Below the pieces are notes generated by a model. The model did no database searches and was not told the origin of the DNA. It worked only from the letters and a program-made list of their open reading frames with translations. The translations under genes and the position numbers were made by a program. A stretch of 64,000 nucleotides of DNA from a virus, in the IMG/VR virus record IMGVR_UViG_3300038620_000134, positions 1 to 64,000 of that record. The stretch is one strand, 5' to 3'. Position 1 is the first letter of the stretch. Each line of letters starts with the position of its first letter. Shown here one piece after another: positions 49,613 to 58,294 of the stretch.

Positions 49613-50059
49613 TTACTTTAACTCAACGGATTCAATCATAGTTTCAAGACTTTTAATATCGTTTGGATACTTCATTATAGCTTTGTGCATTTCTAAATTA
49701 AATTCAGTATCATCATAAAGTTTAATAAATTCTCTTATTACGTTAGCTTTTTGAATTTCATTTTTATTCCATGATGTATTTAACTTATCATGTATAGCTT
49801 CAAGTTTTCGTGATTTAAAAACCAATCTTTTTAGGTCTTCTAATTCTTTATCGGATACTTTACTTGATTCTGTTTTTCTTTTAAAATCTTTAAGGTGTTG
49901 ATTGTATTTTTTATCTAAATATAAATCAACATCTTGTAACAAACTTTTCCAATTTTCTTCAGCTTTATTTGGATTTTTTGGAATGTTCCACATTCTTTTT
50001 TTAATGTCATAAACTTTGTTATCACTTCCTCCAATATATTCACTAAAAGTTCGTATCAC
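49613..50059 (-). CDS. Capsid-targeted-like hypothetical protein
   Basis: A 148-residue protein starting at GTG with MIRTFSEYIGGSDNKVYDIK. F-S-E-Y-I matches the capsid-targeting core, though no (I/L)xE cleavage site follows directly. The rest is helical and Lys-rich. It stands divergently from the genes at 50107 and 50312, with TAATAAATAGTAAAA in the gap. Confidence 0.6.
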   Translation of the reverse strand: MIRTFSEYIGGSDNKVYDIKKRMWNIPKNPNKAEENWKSLLQDVDLYLDKKYNQHLKDFKRKTESSKVSDKELEDLKRLVFKSRKLEAIHDKLNTSWNKNEIQKANVIREFIKLYDDTEFNLEMHKAIMKYPNDIKSLETMIESVELK

Positions 50060-50106
50060 TTTTTTTTGTTATTTATTAAAATAATAAATAGTAAAAAAGC
50101 AAAACT

Positions 50107-50307
50107 ATGAATTTTATAAAAAGAACACTTTTTGGATACAATAAAATTATATGGTTTTTTTGGGTATTGTTTAACGGATTAGGAATATACCACTTTATTA
50201 ATAATGAGCCAGTTATTGGCTGGACGTTAGTTGGTGTTATTAACACAATTTTTATAGTATTTTTGTTAATAGAACATAGAAGATGGAAGAAAAATCAAAA
50301 TAACTAA
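50107..50307 (+). CDS. Two-helix membrane protein
   Basis: A 66-residue protein with hydrophobic segments at about 13-28 (IIWFFWVLFNGLGIYHF) and 36-55 (IGWTLVGVINTIFIVFLLIE) and a basic tail (HRRWKKNQNN). Preceded by AATAATAAATAGTAAAA. 4 bp before the next gene. Confidence 0.55.
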   Translation: MNFIKRTLFGYNKIIWFFWVLFNGLGIYHFINNEPVIGWTLVGVINTIFIVFLLIEHRRWKKNQNN

Positions 50308-50311
50308 TAAT

Positions 50312-50899
50312 TTGAAAATTAAAAGTTCATGGGATTACATTAATGAGGGTCTAAAAAAGGGAAATGTTTATATAGATATTACCCGCCGCAATCCTGTATC
50401 ATTTGACAGGACACCTACAATTATTGTTCGAATGACAGTGGGCAGCAAGTATTTAAATTATTTGTTCACTTTAAGAGAAGAAGTACCCGGAAAGTTTAAT
50501 CTCGAAATAGGTATGGATTTCGATGTTTATAAACGGAAAATCGGTGGTAAAGCCAGAAGTCTTATTGCTTATAGGCCAAATCGAACCTCTGTTGATCACA
50601 TACATGAAGCATGGGGATATGCAAAAGAATGGCTAAAAGATCCGAATAATTGGGATATGTATTTTGGAAAGCGTGGAATAGATATTCCAACAAAACGAGT
50701 AAAAATTTATAAAGTAATTGTACATCTTACTAAAGAAATGAATGATAATAAAAGAGCTTGGCTTTGGTATTATCGTTTTCTAAGAGAATTTATAGATGGC
50801 AATGGCACAGTATCAAAACATTTTTTAAGAAAACGTCTTAGTAGAGATATAGAAGCATTTTTTAATAATCCACTAACCGTAAAAAAGAATAAGAAATGA
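50312..50899 (+). CDS. Hypothetical protein with capsid-targeting-like start
   Basis: A 195-residue protein starting at TTG with MKIKSSWDYINEGLKKG. The similarity of this start to MRIKSFQDYLTE, with INE as a possible cleavage site, is the reason for choosing the TTG. The body is basic and aromatic (KVIVHLTKEMNDNKRAWLWY, KHFLRKRLSRDIEAFF). Its stop overlaps the start of the gp5-like gene (ATGA), so the two are co-translated; a baseplate-associated role is possible. Confidence 0.55.
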   Translation: MKIKSSWDYINEGLKKGNVYIDITRRNPVSFDRTPTIIVRMTVGSKYLNYLFTLREEVPGKFNLEIGMDFDVYKRKIGGKARSLIAYRPNRTSVDHIHEAWGYAKEWLKDPNNWDMYFGKRGIDIPTKRVKIYKVIVHLTKEMNDNKRAWLWYYRFLREFIDGNGTVSKHFLRKRLSRDIEAFFNNPLTVKKNKK

Positions 50900-51687
50900 G
50901 AACAACAGGTATAACACCATCAGAAAAAGAAGACTTTGCATCTGAAAACAGAAAAACCGATACTTATGTGGGTGAAATTGTAGATGCATCCGACCCCGAA
51001 CAAAAATATAGGGCGAGAGTTAGGGTTCATGGTTTATTTGATGACTTAGATTCAGATGCTATTCCGTGGGCAATTCCGGGTAATGCAACAAATTTTTCGG
51101 GTGGTGGTGCTGGAAACGTTAGTTATCCAAAAGAGGGTAGCAGAGTTATGGTAAGATTTTTTAACGGGGATATTTACCATCCAATTTACTATTTTAATAT
51201 GCACTTAGATGATAATATGGCTAATGAAATTGCAAATCCCTATGAAAATTCACATTCGATACTTTATGATAGTGATGAAGAACTTAAAATATATTACAAC
51301 AATAATCAAGGACTATATTTTGAATTAAAAGGTGCAACTGCTGTTATTAATAATGATGGTAATATAACTTTGAATCATTCAGATTCTCAATCTACCATAG
51401 AACTTGTTGGTGGTGATATAAGAATTACCAGTAATGCAACAGTTGATGTATCAACACAAAGACAAGCCACTATAACAGCGCAAACTGTTCATGTAAATGG
51501 AACACAAACAGATATAGGTGCAAGTCCAATATTTTCAGCAGTCAATGGAGAAACCCTTATGGGAACACTTAAAGCAATTGCGAGTGCAGTTGATGCTAAG
51601 TTTCCGCCTACGCCGGGAGTAACTGCAAGCTCTGTAAATGCGGCTGAACAAACAATTCTTTCACAAACTGTTTCTACATCTCCTTAA
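50896..51687 (+). CDS. Baseplate central spike protein (gp5/gpV type)
   Basis: This 263-residue protein has the N-terminal OB fold of gp5-like spikes (TYVGEIVDASDPEQKYRARV, then DAIPWAIPGNATNFSGGGAG and YPKEGSRVMVRFFNGDIYHP). The C-terminal 130 residues form short repeats suited to a triple-stranded beta-helix (HSDSQSTIELVGGDIRITSN, VDVSTQRQATITAQTVHVNG). The lysozyme domain of T4 gp5 is absent. The protein forms the membrane-piercing needle below the hub. Its neighbours on the same strand are probably further baseplate parts. Confidence 0.85.
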   Translation: MRTTGITPSEKEDFASENRKTDTYVGEIVDASDPEQKYRARVRVHGLFDDLDSDAIPWAIPGNATNFSGGGAGNVSYPKEGSRVMVRFFNGDIYHPIYYFNMHLDDNMANEIANPYENSHSILYDSDEELKIYYNNNQGLYFELKGATAVINNDGNITLNHSDSQSTIELVGGDIRITSNATVDVSTQRQATITAQTVHVNGTQTDIGASPIFSAVNGETLMGTLKAIASAVDAKFPPTPGVTASSVNAAEQTILSQTVSTSP

Positions 51688-51701
51688 AAAATATAAAAAA
51701 A

Positions 51702-53921
51702 ATGGCTATAAAGTTTATACAAGGAACACCATATTGTGAATCAGATTCTAATCCAAGTGGAGAAGAACTTAGAAATATTTTTAATAATAATCTTCCAACC
51801 TTTGATTTTAATGCTAATGTACCCATATCACCACAAAAAGCAGCATCTGAATTAGTAAAACAAAACCCCGATCATTTTGAAAATAATGAAACAGATGTTT
51901 CTAAATTAGATACAAATAAAAAAATAGAAGATTATAAAAATAAAAATAATTTAAAACTTAATGTTAAACCAGATCTTGGTGAAAGTTTTGATGCTGCAAC
52001 CAGAAAAGATGAACTTGTTGAAGAATACTTTAATCAAGTTGCGAATCAACAACCAGATGAAGATGAACCTTTTAGACCGAGTAAACAAGAGGTTCTTAAC
52101 GCGTGTAAAAAAAGAGACAGTTCAGATTCAGAATCGAATGAAAGTGAAGCAAACCAAGAAAATTCAAATAATGACTTTTCCCCAACAATAAATGAAATTC
52201 TTGAAACCTGCAAACAATTACCAAGTGAAGTTCCAGTTGAGTATCCACAACCAAACCTTCCAGTACCAACAGATTTTTCACAAAGAGAACAAGATCAAAT
52301 TAATGATCTTATGAACAAAATGAATTTACCTAATGAAGAAGATGAAAAACAGGCAGAAAAATGCAAAAACGAAATTGAAAAAATATCAAAAGATATTCGC
52401 CAGAAAGTAGACCAATACCAAAAAGACTTGGAAAGATTTCCAAATCTTGAACACGAATATTTTGTAAAGGAACTTAATTATCAAATACTTAAAGGAAAAG
52501 CAGATGTTATTCAAAATTATCTTGATAGTCAAAGTGGAAACAATAAATCTTTTAATATAAGTTATGTCCCCTATATTAATGATCCAAATAATATTGAAGC
52601 CGATGAAGCAAATGATCCATCGGAATCAGTTGATTTTGACCGTTTAGTGAGTCAAGAAAACCAGTATTTACAAAACGAAGTAGATAAATTTGCGGGTAGG
52701 TTTATAGAGTTTGGTCTTAGACCCGAAAGTACAGATTTTCGCAAATTCAAACTTTTTGAAAAACGTACAATCGGAGGAAACATTGCTGAATTCTATGATA
52801 ACATAGATGCAGGAACCGAAGAAGAACGCAAAGAAAAAGATTACAATGAAAAACGTAAAAAACGCGAAAACGAAAGAAAACAAAAATTAATATATGATCC
52901 TTTTGAAAAATTAAAAACACAAGCTAATAATTATGGTGCGCTTTTTGGAATTCGATTTATTGTATTTTCACAGGTTTTTGGTAGTTCTGGACTAAGTGAT
53001 GCAATTACTGAATTTAATGAATTTGAACAATCATATACCTCCAAAAAACAGGAATATGAAAAACTAAAAAAGAAAATAGAAAATTTTGAACAAACTATAA
53101 AAAATGATGTTAATCTTCAAATAGAACAGGTAAAGTGTAGACAGAACCAAAAAAACAAAACAGGCGATGAAGAACCATCTGAAGATGAACTAAATAAAAG
53201 TTTTGATCTCGAAGATGCTTCTTTTCCATCTCCCGAAGATTCACCACCGACGGAACTTAAATACTGGCAAAAATTTGCACTAAGCGCAACAGTAGGGTCT
53301 TTAATTGTTCCACTTACATGGACAACTGGTGTTCTTATACCATCACCTTCGGGGGTGATTAAAGTTCCCGTGCCTGTAATATGGACTGCTTTATTTGTTC
53401 AACCTACACCTAATAGACTACTAGTGTTTTTTCTGGGTATAAATGGTATAATACCATGTCCATTTCTTTTTGAAATTAGTTTTAGTGGTGGAAGTGCACC
53501 TATTTTTCGAGTAGGTCTTAGGGGAAACAACCAAAGTATAAAATCAAAAGCACCTATAGGTGCGGGGGGTGAAGTTCAAACTATTCCGGCTCAATTTCCA
53601 CCATTTGTTGCATATACTCCTCCAGTGTTATGTACTGGATTTTCTTTTACAAAACTTCAAAATATAGATTTAAGGCCGGTGGTTTTTGCATTAGCATCCA
53701 GTCCATTTTTAACACCAGCAAAACTTGCAAAGTTTGCTACTAATAAGGCGGCAATAAAAACAAATATTTTTGCAAGAGATGATTTACCATCTTATAAACG
53801 TTTACCAGGTTCCAACCCGCTAAAAAATCCAGTTTTTTACTTTTTTGTAGCTGGTTTTAATGAAGCATCTAAGGAATTGAGTGGTGTTGAAAAACCACCC
53901 AGTCCTGCACCCTATCAATAA
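51702..53921 (+). CDS. Large structural protein, probably baseplate-associated
   Basis: This 739-residue protein follows the spike gene by 14 bp. The first 500 residues are acidic and helical (EKQAEKCKNEIEKISKDIRQ, KKKIENFEQTIKNDVNLQIE). The last 200 are hydrophobic and proline/glycine-rich (WTTGVLIPSPSGVIKVPVPV, LLVFFLGINGIIPCPFLFEI). The second part resembles the Pro-Val-Pro-rich ends of large phage structural proteins. Its position in the baseplate cluster suggests a baseplate or injection-apparatus component; the hydrophobic end could enter the host membrane. Confidence 0.6.
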   Translation: MAIKFIQGTPYCESDSNPSGEELRNIFNNNLPTFDFNANVPISPQKAASELVKQNPDHFENNETDVSKLDTNKKIEDYKNKNNLKLNVKPDLGESFDAATRKDELVEEYFNQVANQQPDEDEPFRPSKQEVLNACKKRDSSDSESNESEANQENSNNDFSPTINEILETCKQLPSEVPVEYPQPNLPVPTDFSQREQDQINDLMNKMNLPNEEDEKQAEKCKNEIEKISKDIRQKVDQYQKDLERFPNLEHEYFVKELNYQILKGKADVIQNYLDSQSGNNKSFNISYVPYINDPNNIEADEANDPSESVDFDRLVSQENQYLQNEVDKFAGRFIEFGLRPESTDFRKFKLFEKRTIGGNIAEFYDNIDAGTEEERKEKDYNEKRKKRENERKQKLIYDPFEKLKTQANNYGALFGIRFIVFSQVFGSSGLSDAITEFNEFEQSYTSKKQEYEKLKKKIENFEQTIKNDVNLQIEQVKCRQNQKNKTGDEEPSEDELNKSFDLEDASFPSPEDSPPTELKYWQKFALSATVGSLIVPLTWTTGVLIPSPSGVIKVPVPVIWTALFVQPTPNRLLVFFLGINGIIPCPFLFEISFSGGSAPIFRVGLRGNNQSIKSKAPIGAGGEVQTIPAQFPPFVAYTPPVLCTGFSFTKLQNIDLRPVVFALASSPFLTPAKLAKFATNKAAIKTNIFARDDLPSYKRLPGSNPLKNPVFYFFVAGFNEASKELSGVEKPPSPAPYQ

Positions 53922-53962
53922 CCATTAAATTTGTTAATAATAAATACAAAAAATAATAAAAG

Positions 53963-55345
53963 TTGCAAATTGATTTATTAAATTCTAACCATATTTTTCT
54001 TATTCAAAATAGTTACATAGGTTTTGAATTTGAATTTTTTAGTGATAAAGGCAGAAATGATGTTGCAAGTGAATTATCAAAAACTTTGAAAAAGAAAGTA
54101 GTTGTTGCGAATAAATATCATTCAGATGTTGATATATCCTATAAGCAGTTTAAGATTGAACCAGATTTTTCTGGGGGAAAGAGAATGTTTGAACTGGTAA
54201 CTTATCCTCTTAATTATTTTGAAGCAAAAACAATTTTAATTAATACATTAAGCTATATTAAAAAAAATGGATATACTACAGAAAGGTGTGCTCTTCATGT
54301 TAACATATCGTTTAATCATTCAAAATTTGAAAATAGGGTAGAACTTAAAAACATAAATCCATTAAATTTAATACTTGACATTGATGAAGACTATATATAT
54401 AATAAGTTTCCAACACGCAAAAATTCTGTTTATGCAAGAAGCGTTAAGTGGGTTAGCCCCGTTCAAAAGTTTAATTTTCATAAATCACCATTAGTATTAA
54501 AAAACCATAGTAATGTATCATATCCAAAATCTAAATATTATGGAATAAACTTTTCTAAATTAAAAGACAATTATTTAGAGTTTCGTTACTTGGGAGGTAA
54601 AAATTATGAAAATAAAATTAAACAAGTATTAGAATTAACAGAATACTTTATTTTACTCACAGGAAAAGAACTACTCAATAATAATTCAATAGTTATAAAA
54701 GGTGAAAATGATAGAAAAGAAGAATTAGAAAAAATCGTTAACCGCCATCAAAAAATTGTTAATTCAATAAGAACTTTTGATTACTTTTTAGAAAACTATA
54801 ATAACAGAATTAAACTTAGTGTTGACTTAAAGTTCAACCCCAAACTTATTGAAACATACTATTATAAACTAAGAGAAAAAATTTATGAAATTCTAATATT
54901 TTCAAATTTAAAACAGGGGTGGATTAATTATGATTCTGATAAAGGTAAAGTTCAGCTTAAAAGTGCTCATGCCGTAAACATTTATTTAATGAAAGACTGG
55001 CAAATAGTCGATTGTAAATTTGATAACGCAATTTTTGAATCATGTGAAATGTATAGTACGAATGTTGATAATTCTAAAATTCAAGATTCTTTGGTACAAA
55101 ACTCTAACACCATTGAAAATTCTAAAATTATTAATTCAATGGTAGCACAAGGAACAAAGTGTAAAGATTGTTATATAGATATAAAGAAAAATACATTTAA
55201 TGGAAAAACCGAAGGTGGAATTATTAGATCAGCCAAAATTGGAAGTCTTGCTAAAATAGATGATAAAACAGAAATAATAAGTTCACAAAGTGAAGATAAG
55301 GACAAAATAGAAAACACATATAACAAACTATTTCCAAAATTATAA
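53963..55345 (+). CDS. Amidoligase-like enzyme with beta-helical tail
   Basis: This 460-residue protein starts at TTG. Residues of about 15-120 carry the signature of glutamine-synthetase-fold amidoligases: IGFEFEFFSDKG, HSDVDISYKQFKIEPDFSGG, FELVTYPLNYFEA and CALHVNISFNH (the family pattern G-x-E-x-E, D-x-S, E-x-V-S/T-x-P, H-V-N/H). Such enzymes join carboxyl and amino groups using ATP. The last 110 residues repeat short units (CKFDNAIFESCEMYSTNVDN, SKIQDSLVQNSNTIENSKII) typical of a pentapeptide/beta-helix fold. A phage amidoligase might modify host cell-wall peptides or proteins. No partner peptidase or cyclotransferase is adjacent. Confidence 0.6.
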   Translation: MQIDLLNSNHIFLIQNSYIGFEFEFFSDKGRNDVASELSKTLKKKVVVANKYHSDVDISYKQFKIEPDFSGGKRMFELVTYPLNYFEAKTILINTLSYIKKNGYTTERCALHVNISFNHSKFENRVELKNINPLNLILDIDEDYIYNKFPTRKNSVYARSVKWVSPVQKFNFHKSPLVLKNHSNVSYPKSKYYGINFSKLKDNYLEFRYLGGKNYENKIKQVLELTEYFILLTGKELLNNNSIVIKGENDRKEELEKIVNRHQKIVNSIRTFDYFLENYNNRIKLSVDLKFNPKLIETYYYKLREKIYEILIFSNLKQGWINYDSDKGKVQLKSAHAVNIYLMKDWQIVDCKFDNAIFESCEMYSTNVDNSKIQDSLVQNSNTIENSKIINSMVAQGTKCKDCYIDIKKNTFNGKTEGGIIRSAKIGSLAKIDDKTEIISSQSEDKDKIENTYNKLFPKL

Positions 55346-55350
55346 ACTTT

Positions 55351-56019
55351 ATGAAAACACTAACTAAGCAATTAAAGGAAGACTGGTTTTTAAAAGACCA
55401 CATAGACTTTGAATACCAACAATATAGGTTATTAGCATATTTACAAAAAGTTGAAAATGAGTTTTTTTACACAAGAATTTATCCACACTTAGATGTTTTA
55501 AAGAAGTTAAAAAAGAATATTGATAGTTTTATGTACTCATCAAAAAGATGGGAAAAAGCAATTTCAGATTATAACATATCAACAGAAAAAAGCAATGAAC
55601 TCCAAAACCTGCTGTTCTGGGCACAATCTGAAATATATTCAAAAATTAAAAAGGGTGAAGAAATACTGACCACAGTGTCAAATTATACGCATATGAAAGT
55701 TTTGCAACGGGGTTCCGATAACAAACCAGATCATGGTTATATCGCAATTCAACATGAGAATGGATGTTCAATCTACTATTATAGATACGATAGTTCTAAA
55801 GTATATGATAAAGCTATAAAAATTCAAAACAAAGAACTTAAAAGATTATCACAAAGTGCAACAGAAGATGAATTAATAAACATTATGGAAGATTTAGAAA
55901 ATAGAGATGACCACCATAGATTCCATTGGATATATTTTAATAATGAAGCCAGACCACCACTGCGCGAAACATTACTTCCTGCAATAAAAATTAAAATTTA
56001 TAAAACTTTTTACTTTTAG
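55351..56019 (+). CDS. Hypothetical protein next to the amidoligase-like gene
   Basis: A 222-residue protein (MKTLTKQLKEDWFLKDHIDF…) that starts 5 bp after the amidoligase-like gene and is probably co-expressed with it. Helical first half; a Tyr-rich segment (HENGCSIYYYRYDSSKVYDK) in the middle; charged end. No family recognised. Confidence 0.55.
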   Translation: MKTLTKQLKEDWFLKDHIDFEYQQYRLLAYLQKVENEFFYTRIYPHLDVLKKLKKNIDSFMYSSKRWEKAISDYNISTEKSNELQNLLFWAQSEIYSKIKKGEEILTTVSNYTHMKVLQRGSDNKPDHGYIAIQHENGCSIYYYRYDSSKVYDKAIKIQNKELKRLSQSATEDELINIMEDLENRDDHHRFHWIYFNNEARPPLRETLLPAIKIKIYKTFYF

Positions 56020-56052
56020 GTTACTATATAAATAAATAAAAAAAAAATAACA

Positions 56053-57573
56053 ATGCGAATAAAATCTTTCCAAGAATACATTAATTCGACTTCCATTGAT
56101 GAAGCACTCCATCCAAGTCAAGCAAAACCATATATTAAAGCATGGAAAGAAGCTGGAGGTGAAAAATTTTATCGTGACATCTTTGGAAAGAAAGAAAATG
56201 GAAAACCCAAATATAGACTTTACTTGGAGCTTAAAGAATCCAAAGAGCAGAAACAAAAGATAAGCAAAGATGTTAGGGATAGAATCAATAAAGCTTTAGA
56301 ATATACAAATTATGAAGTTGAAGATTTTAATCAAAATTTAGCAATTTCAAAAGATGGTGAAAATACTAAAAAAGTAACAAGTGAACTTTCAAAAAATAAA
56401 AAATTAAAAAAACAAGATGAAATTAATATAGATAAACTCCTTCAAGATTACAGTGAGGAACTAAGTAAAAAGTCAACCCAAAGAGAACAAGACGATTATC
56501 TTGTAGTAATTTCACGGCATCCATACGATATTGCGGGGATGAGCACCGATAGAGGTTGGACTAGTTGTATGGACTTAGATACTGGAAGTCAAAAATTCTA
56601 TGTAATGGAAGATGTTAAAAAGGGAACAATTATAGCTTATTTAATTAAAAAAGATGACTTGAATATTAATAATCCTGTTGCACGGATTTTAATAAAACCT
56701 TATGTTAGTGGGGACGGTGAAGAAATTGCACTGTTTAGAGATAAAGAAGTAGATGAATTTAAAGGAGAACCAGTTAAGGGATTTAAAGAAACAATTGATG
56801 CTTGGCTAGAAAAGAATCAAAAGTTAAGTAAAACCAAGTATTATCAACTTCAAGGATTGTATAAAGATGGAAAGTGTGAATATAATCCAGATGCTCCAGT
56901 TAAAGCTATACTAAATGATTTTGTTAAAGGAACTTTTGAAGTAGATGGAAACACAATTAGTGTTAATGGGAATGTAAATTTACGTAGAAAACCTAAAGTT
57001 TTTAAAAAAATTACAAAAAACTATAAGTTTGGATATGTTAGTGGTAATTTTAATTGTTCTAATAATAATTTAACATCCCTTGAAGGTGCACCTGAAGAAG
57101 TTGGGGGTTATTTTATTTGTGAGTATAACAAATTAACATCCCTTGAAGGTGCCCCTGAAAAAGTTGGGGGTAGTTTTATGTGTTCTCGTAATGGATTAAC
57201 ATCCTTGGAAGGTGCACCTGAAGAAGTTGTAAGTGGTTTTATTTGTGATGATAATAATTTAACATCCCTTAAAGGTGCCCCTGAAAAAGTTGGGGGTAGT
57301 TTTATTTGTTATAGGAATGGTTTAACATCCCTTGAAGGTGCACCCGAAAAAGTTGGAGGTGAATTTGATTGTAGATTTAATCAATTAACATCCCTTGAAG
57401 GTGCACCTGAAAAAGTTGGAGGTGATTTTTATTGTAGATTTAATCAATTAACATCCCTTGAAGGTGCACCTGAAAAAGTTGGAGGTGATTTTTATTGTGG
57501 TAAGAATAAAAAAGATTTTACAAAAGAAGATGTTAAAGCTGTTTCTGATGTTGAAGGTGAAATAAAAGTTTAA
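56053..57573 (+). CDS. Capsid-targeted GWTSCMDLDTG-domain protein with eight repeat modules
   Basis: This 506-residue member of the family also at 1926, 7686 and 61938 has N-terminus MRIKSFQEYINSTSIDE, core HPYDIAGMSTDRGWTSCMDL, about eight modules (CRFNQLTSLEGAPEKVGG, the last two almost identical) and ending DFTKEDVKAVSDVEGEIKV. A 30-residue insert near residue 100 (LAISKDGENTKKVTSELSKN) replaces the KRTTSIVKVLMKDSGLKKSD segment of its relatives, which shows segment exchange in the N-terminal domain too. It starts after TATAAATAAATAAA. Confidence 0.8.
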   Translation: MRIKSFQEYINSTSIDEALHPSQAKPYIKAWKEAGGEKFYRDIFGKKENGKPKYRLYLELKESKEQKQKISKDVRDRINKALEYTNYEVEDFNQNLAISKDGENTKKVTSELSKNKKLKKQDEINIDKLLQDYSEELSKKSTQREQDDYLVVISRHPYDIAGMSTDRGWTSCMDLDTGSQKFYVMEDVKKGTIIAYLIKKDDLNINNPVARILIKPYVSGDGEEIALFRDKEVDEFKGEPVKGFKETIDAWLEKNQKLSKTKYYQLQGLYKDGKCEYNPDAPVKAILNDFVKGTFEVDGNTISVNGNVNLRRKPKVFKKITKNYKFGYVSGNFNCSNNNLTSLEGAPEEVGGYFICEYNKLTSLEGAPEKVGGSFMCSRNGLTSLEGAPEEVVSGFICDDNNLTSLKGAPEKVGGSFICYRNGLTSLEGAPEKVGGEFDCRFNQLTSLEGAPEKVGGDFYCRFNQLTSLEGAPEKVGGDFYCGKNKKDFTKEDVKAVSDVEGEIKV

Positions 57574-57715
57574 TAAAAACTTAATAAAACTATATACTAA
57601 CAAAAGCAATATCATGAGCTTTTTTGCTTACTTTAGATTTATAAGTATTTTCTAATCGATAGCGATACTCCCTTAAAAATTTTGATTAACTCTCCCATTC
57701 ATTTTTTAAAGGATT

Positions 57716-57898
57716 TCAAAATAGTAACGTTACTTTATCAGTATTTTGTAAAACCTTTTTTCTGTTTTCATACAACGCTTTATCCATGTTACATCTATCT
57801 GGAAAATAAAACAGCCTAGCATCAGTTGTTCCAATATAAATATAGGTATAAAACTCACGTTTTAATTCATAGTAGGCAGGATCTAACTTATTAAGCAC
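57716..57898 (-). CDS. Small hypothetical protein
   Basis: A 60-residue protein from GTG at 57898 (LDPAYYELKREFYTYIYIGT). The frame remains open upstream to 57956 (TNLKVTINVCTLEEVLNKLD) without a usual start codon, so the true start may be farther right. It is downstream of the small membrane-protein gene on the same strand. Confidence 0.4.
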   Translation of the reverse strand: MLNKLDPAYYELKREFYTYIYIGTTDARLFYFPDRCNMDKALYENRKKVLQNTDKVTLLF

Positions 57899-57939
57899 CT
57901 CTTCAAGTGTACAAACATTAATTGTAACTTTTAAATTTG

Positions 57940-58125
57940 TTACTGTTTTATAAGTTCATACAGCACTGCTACTAATGGTATATTAAAAATAAAAATACCT
58001 ATTAAACTAAAGACTTTTTCAAAAGTAGTTGATTCGTCTTTAAATAAGAGTATATAAAATTTAACATATCCAATTAAATAAGCTGTAAAGTATACTGAAA
58101 GTATGATAACTGTTAAATAATCCAT
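57940..58125 (-). CDS. Small two-helix membrane protein
   Basis: The ATG at 58125 gives a 61-residue protein (MDYLTVIILSVYFTAYLIGY …) with membrane segments at about 3-25 and 38-57 (VFSLIGIFIFNIPLVAVLYE). A TTG nine codons upstream is possible. Driven by the promoter at 58190-58220. Confidence 0.55.
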   Translation of the reverse strand: MDYLTVIILSVYFTAYLIGYVKFYILLFKDESTTFEKVFSLIGIFIFNIPLVAVLYELIKQ

Positions 58126-58189
58126 AATTAAAAAAATTTGAACTTTAGCCAAGTTTTCTTTAGAAGAAAATTCTTTTCCACTTCAATCT

Positions 58190-58220
58190 TAAATATAATA
58201 CATTTAAGACCCTCTGTCAA
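58190..58220 (-). promoter_or_regulatory. TTGACA-N17-TATATTTA promoter
   Basis: On the minus strand TTGACA (58215-58220) and TATATTTA (58190-58197) are 17 bp apart. It drives the two small genes at 57.7-58.1 kb, away from the sheath gene. Confidence 0.7.
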
Positions 58221-58294
58221 GCTTCAATTAAAAAATATTAAAAGTGTTACACTTTTTTAAGTAAAATAAATAAATAAATAAAAAAAATCAAAGC

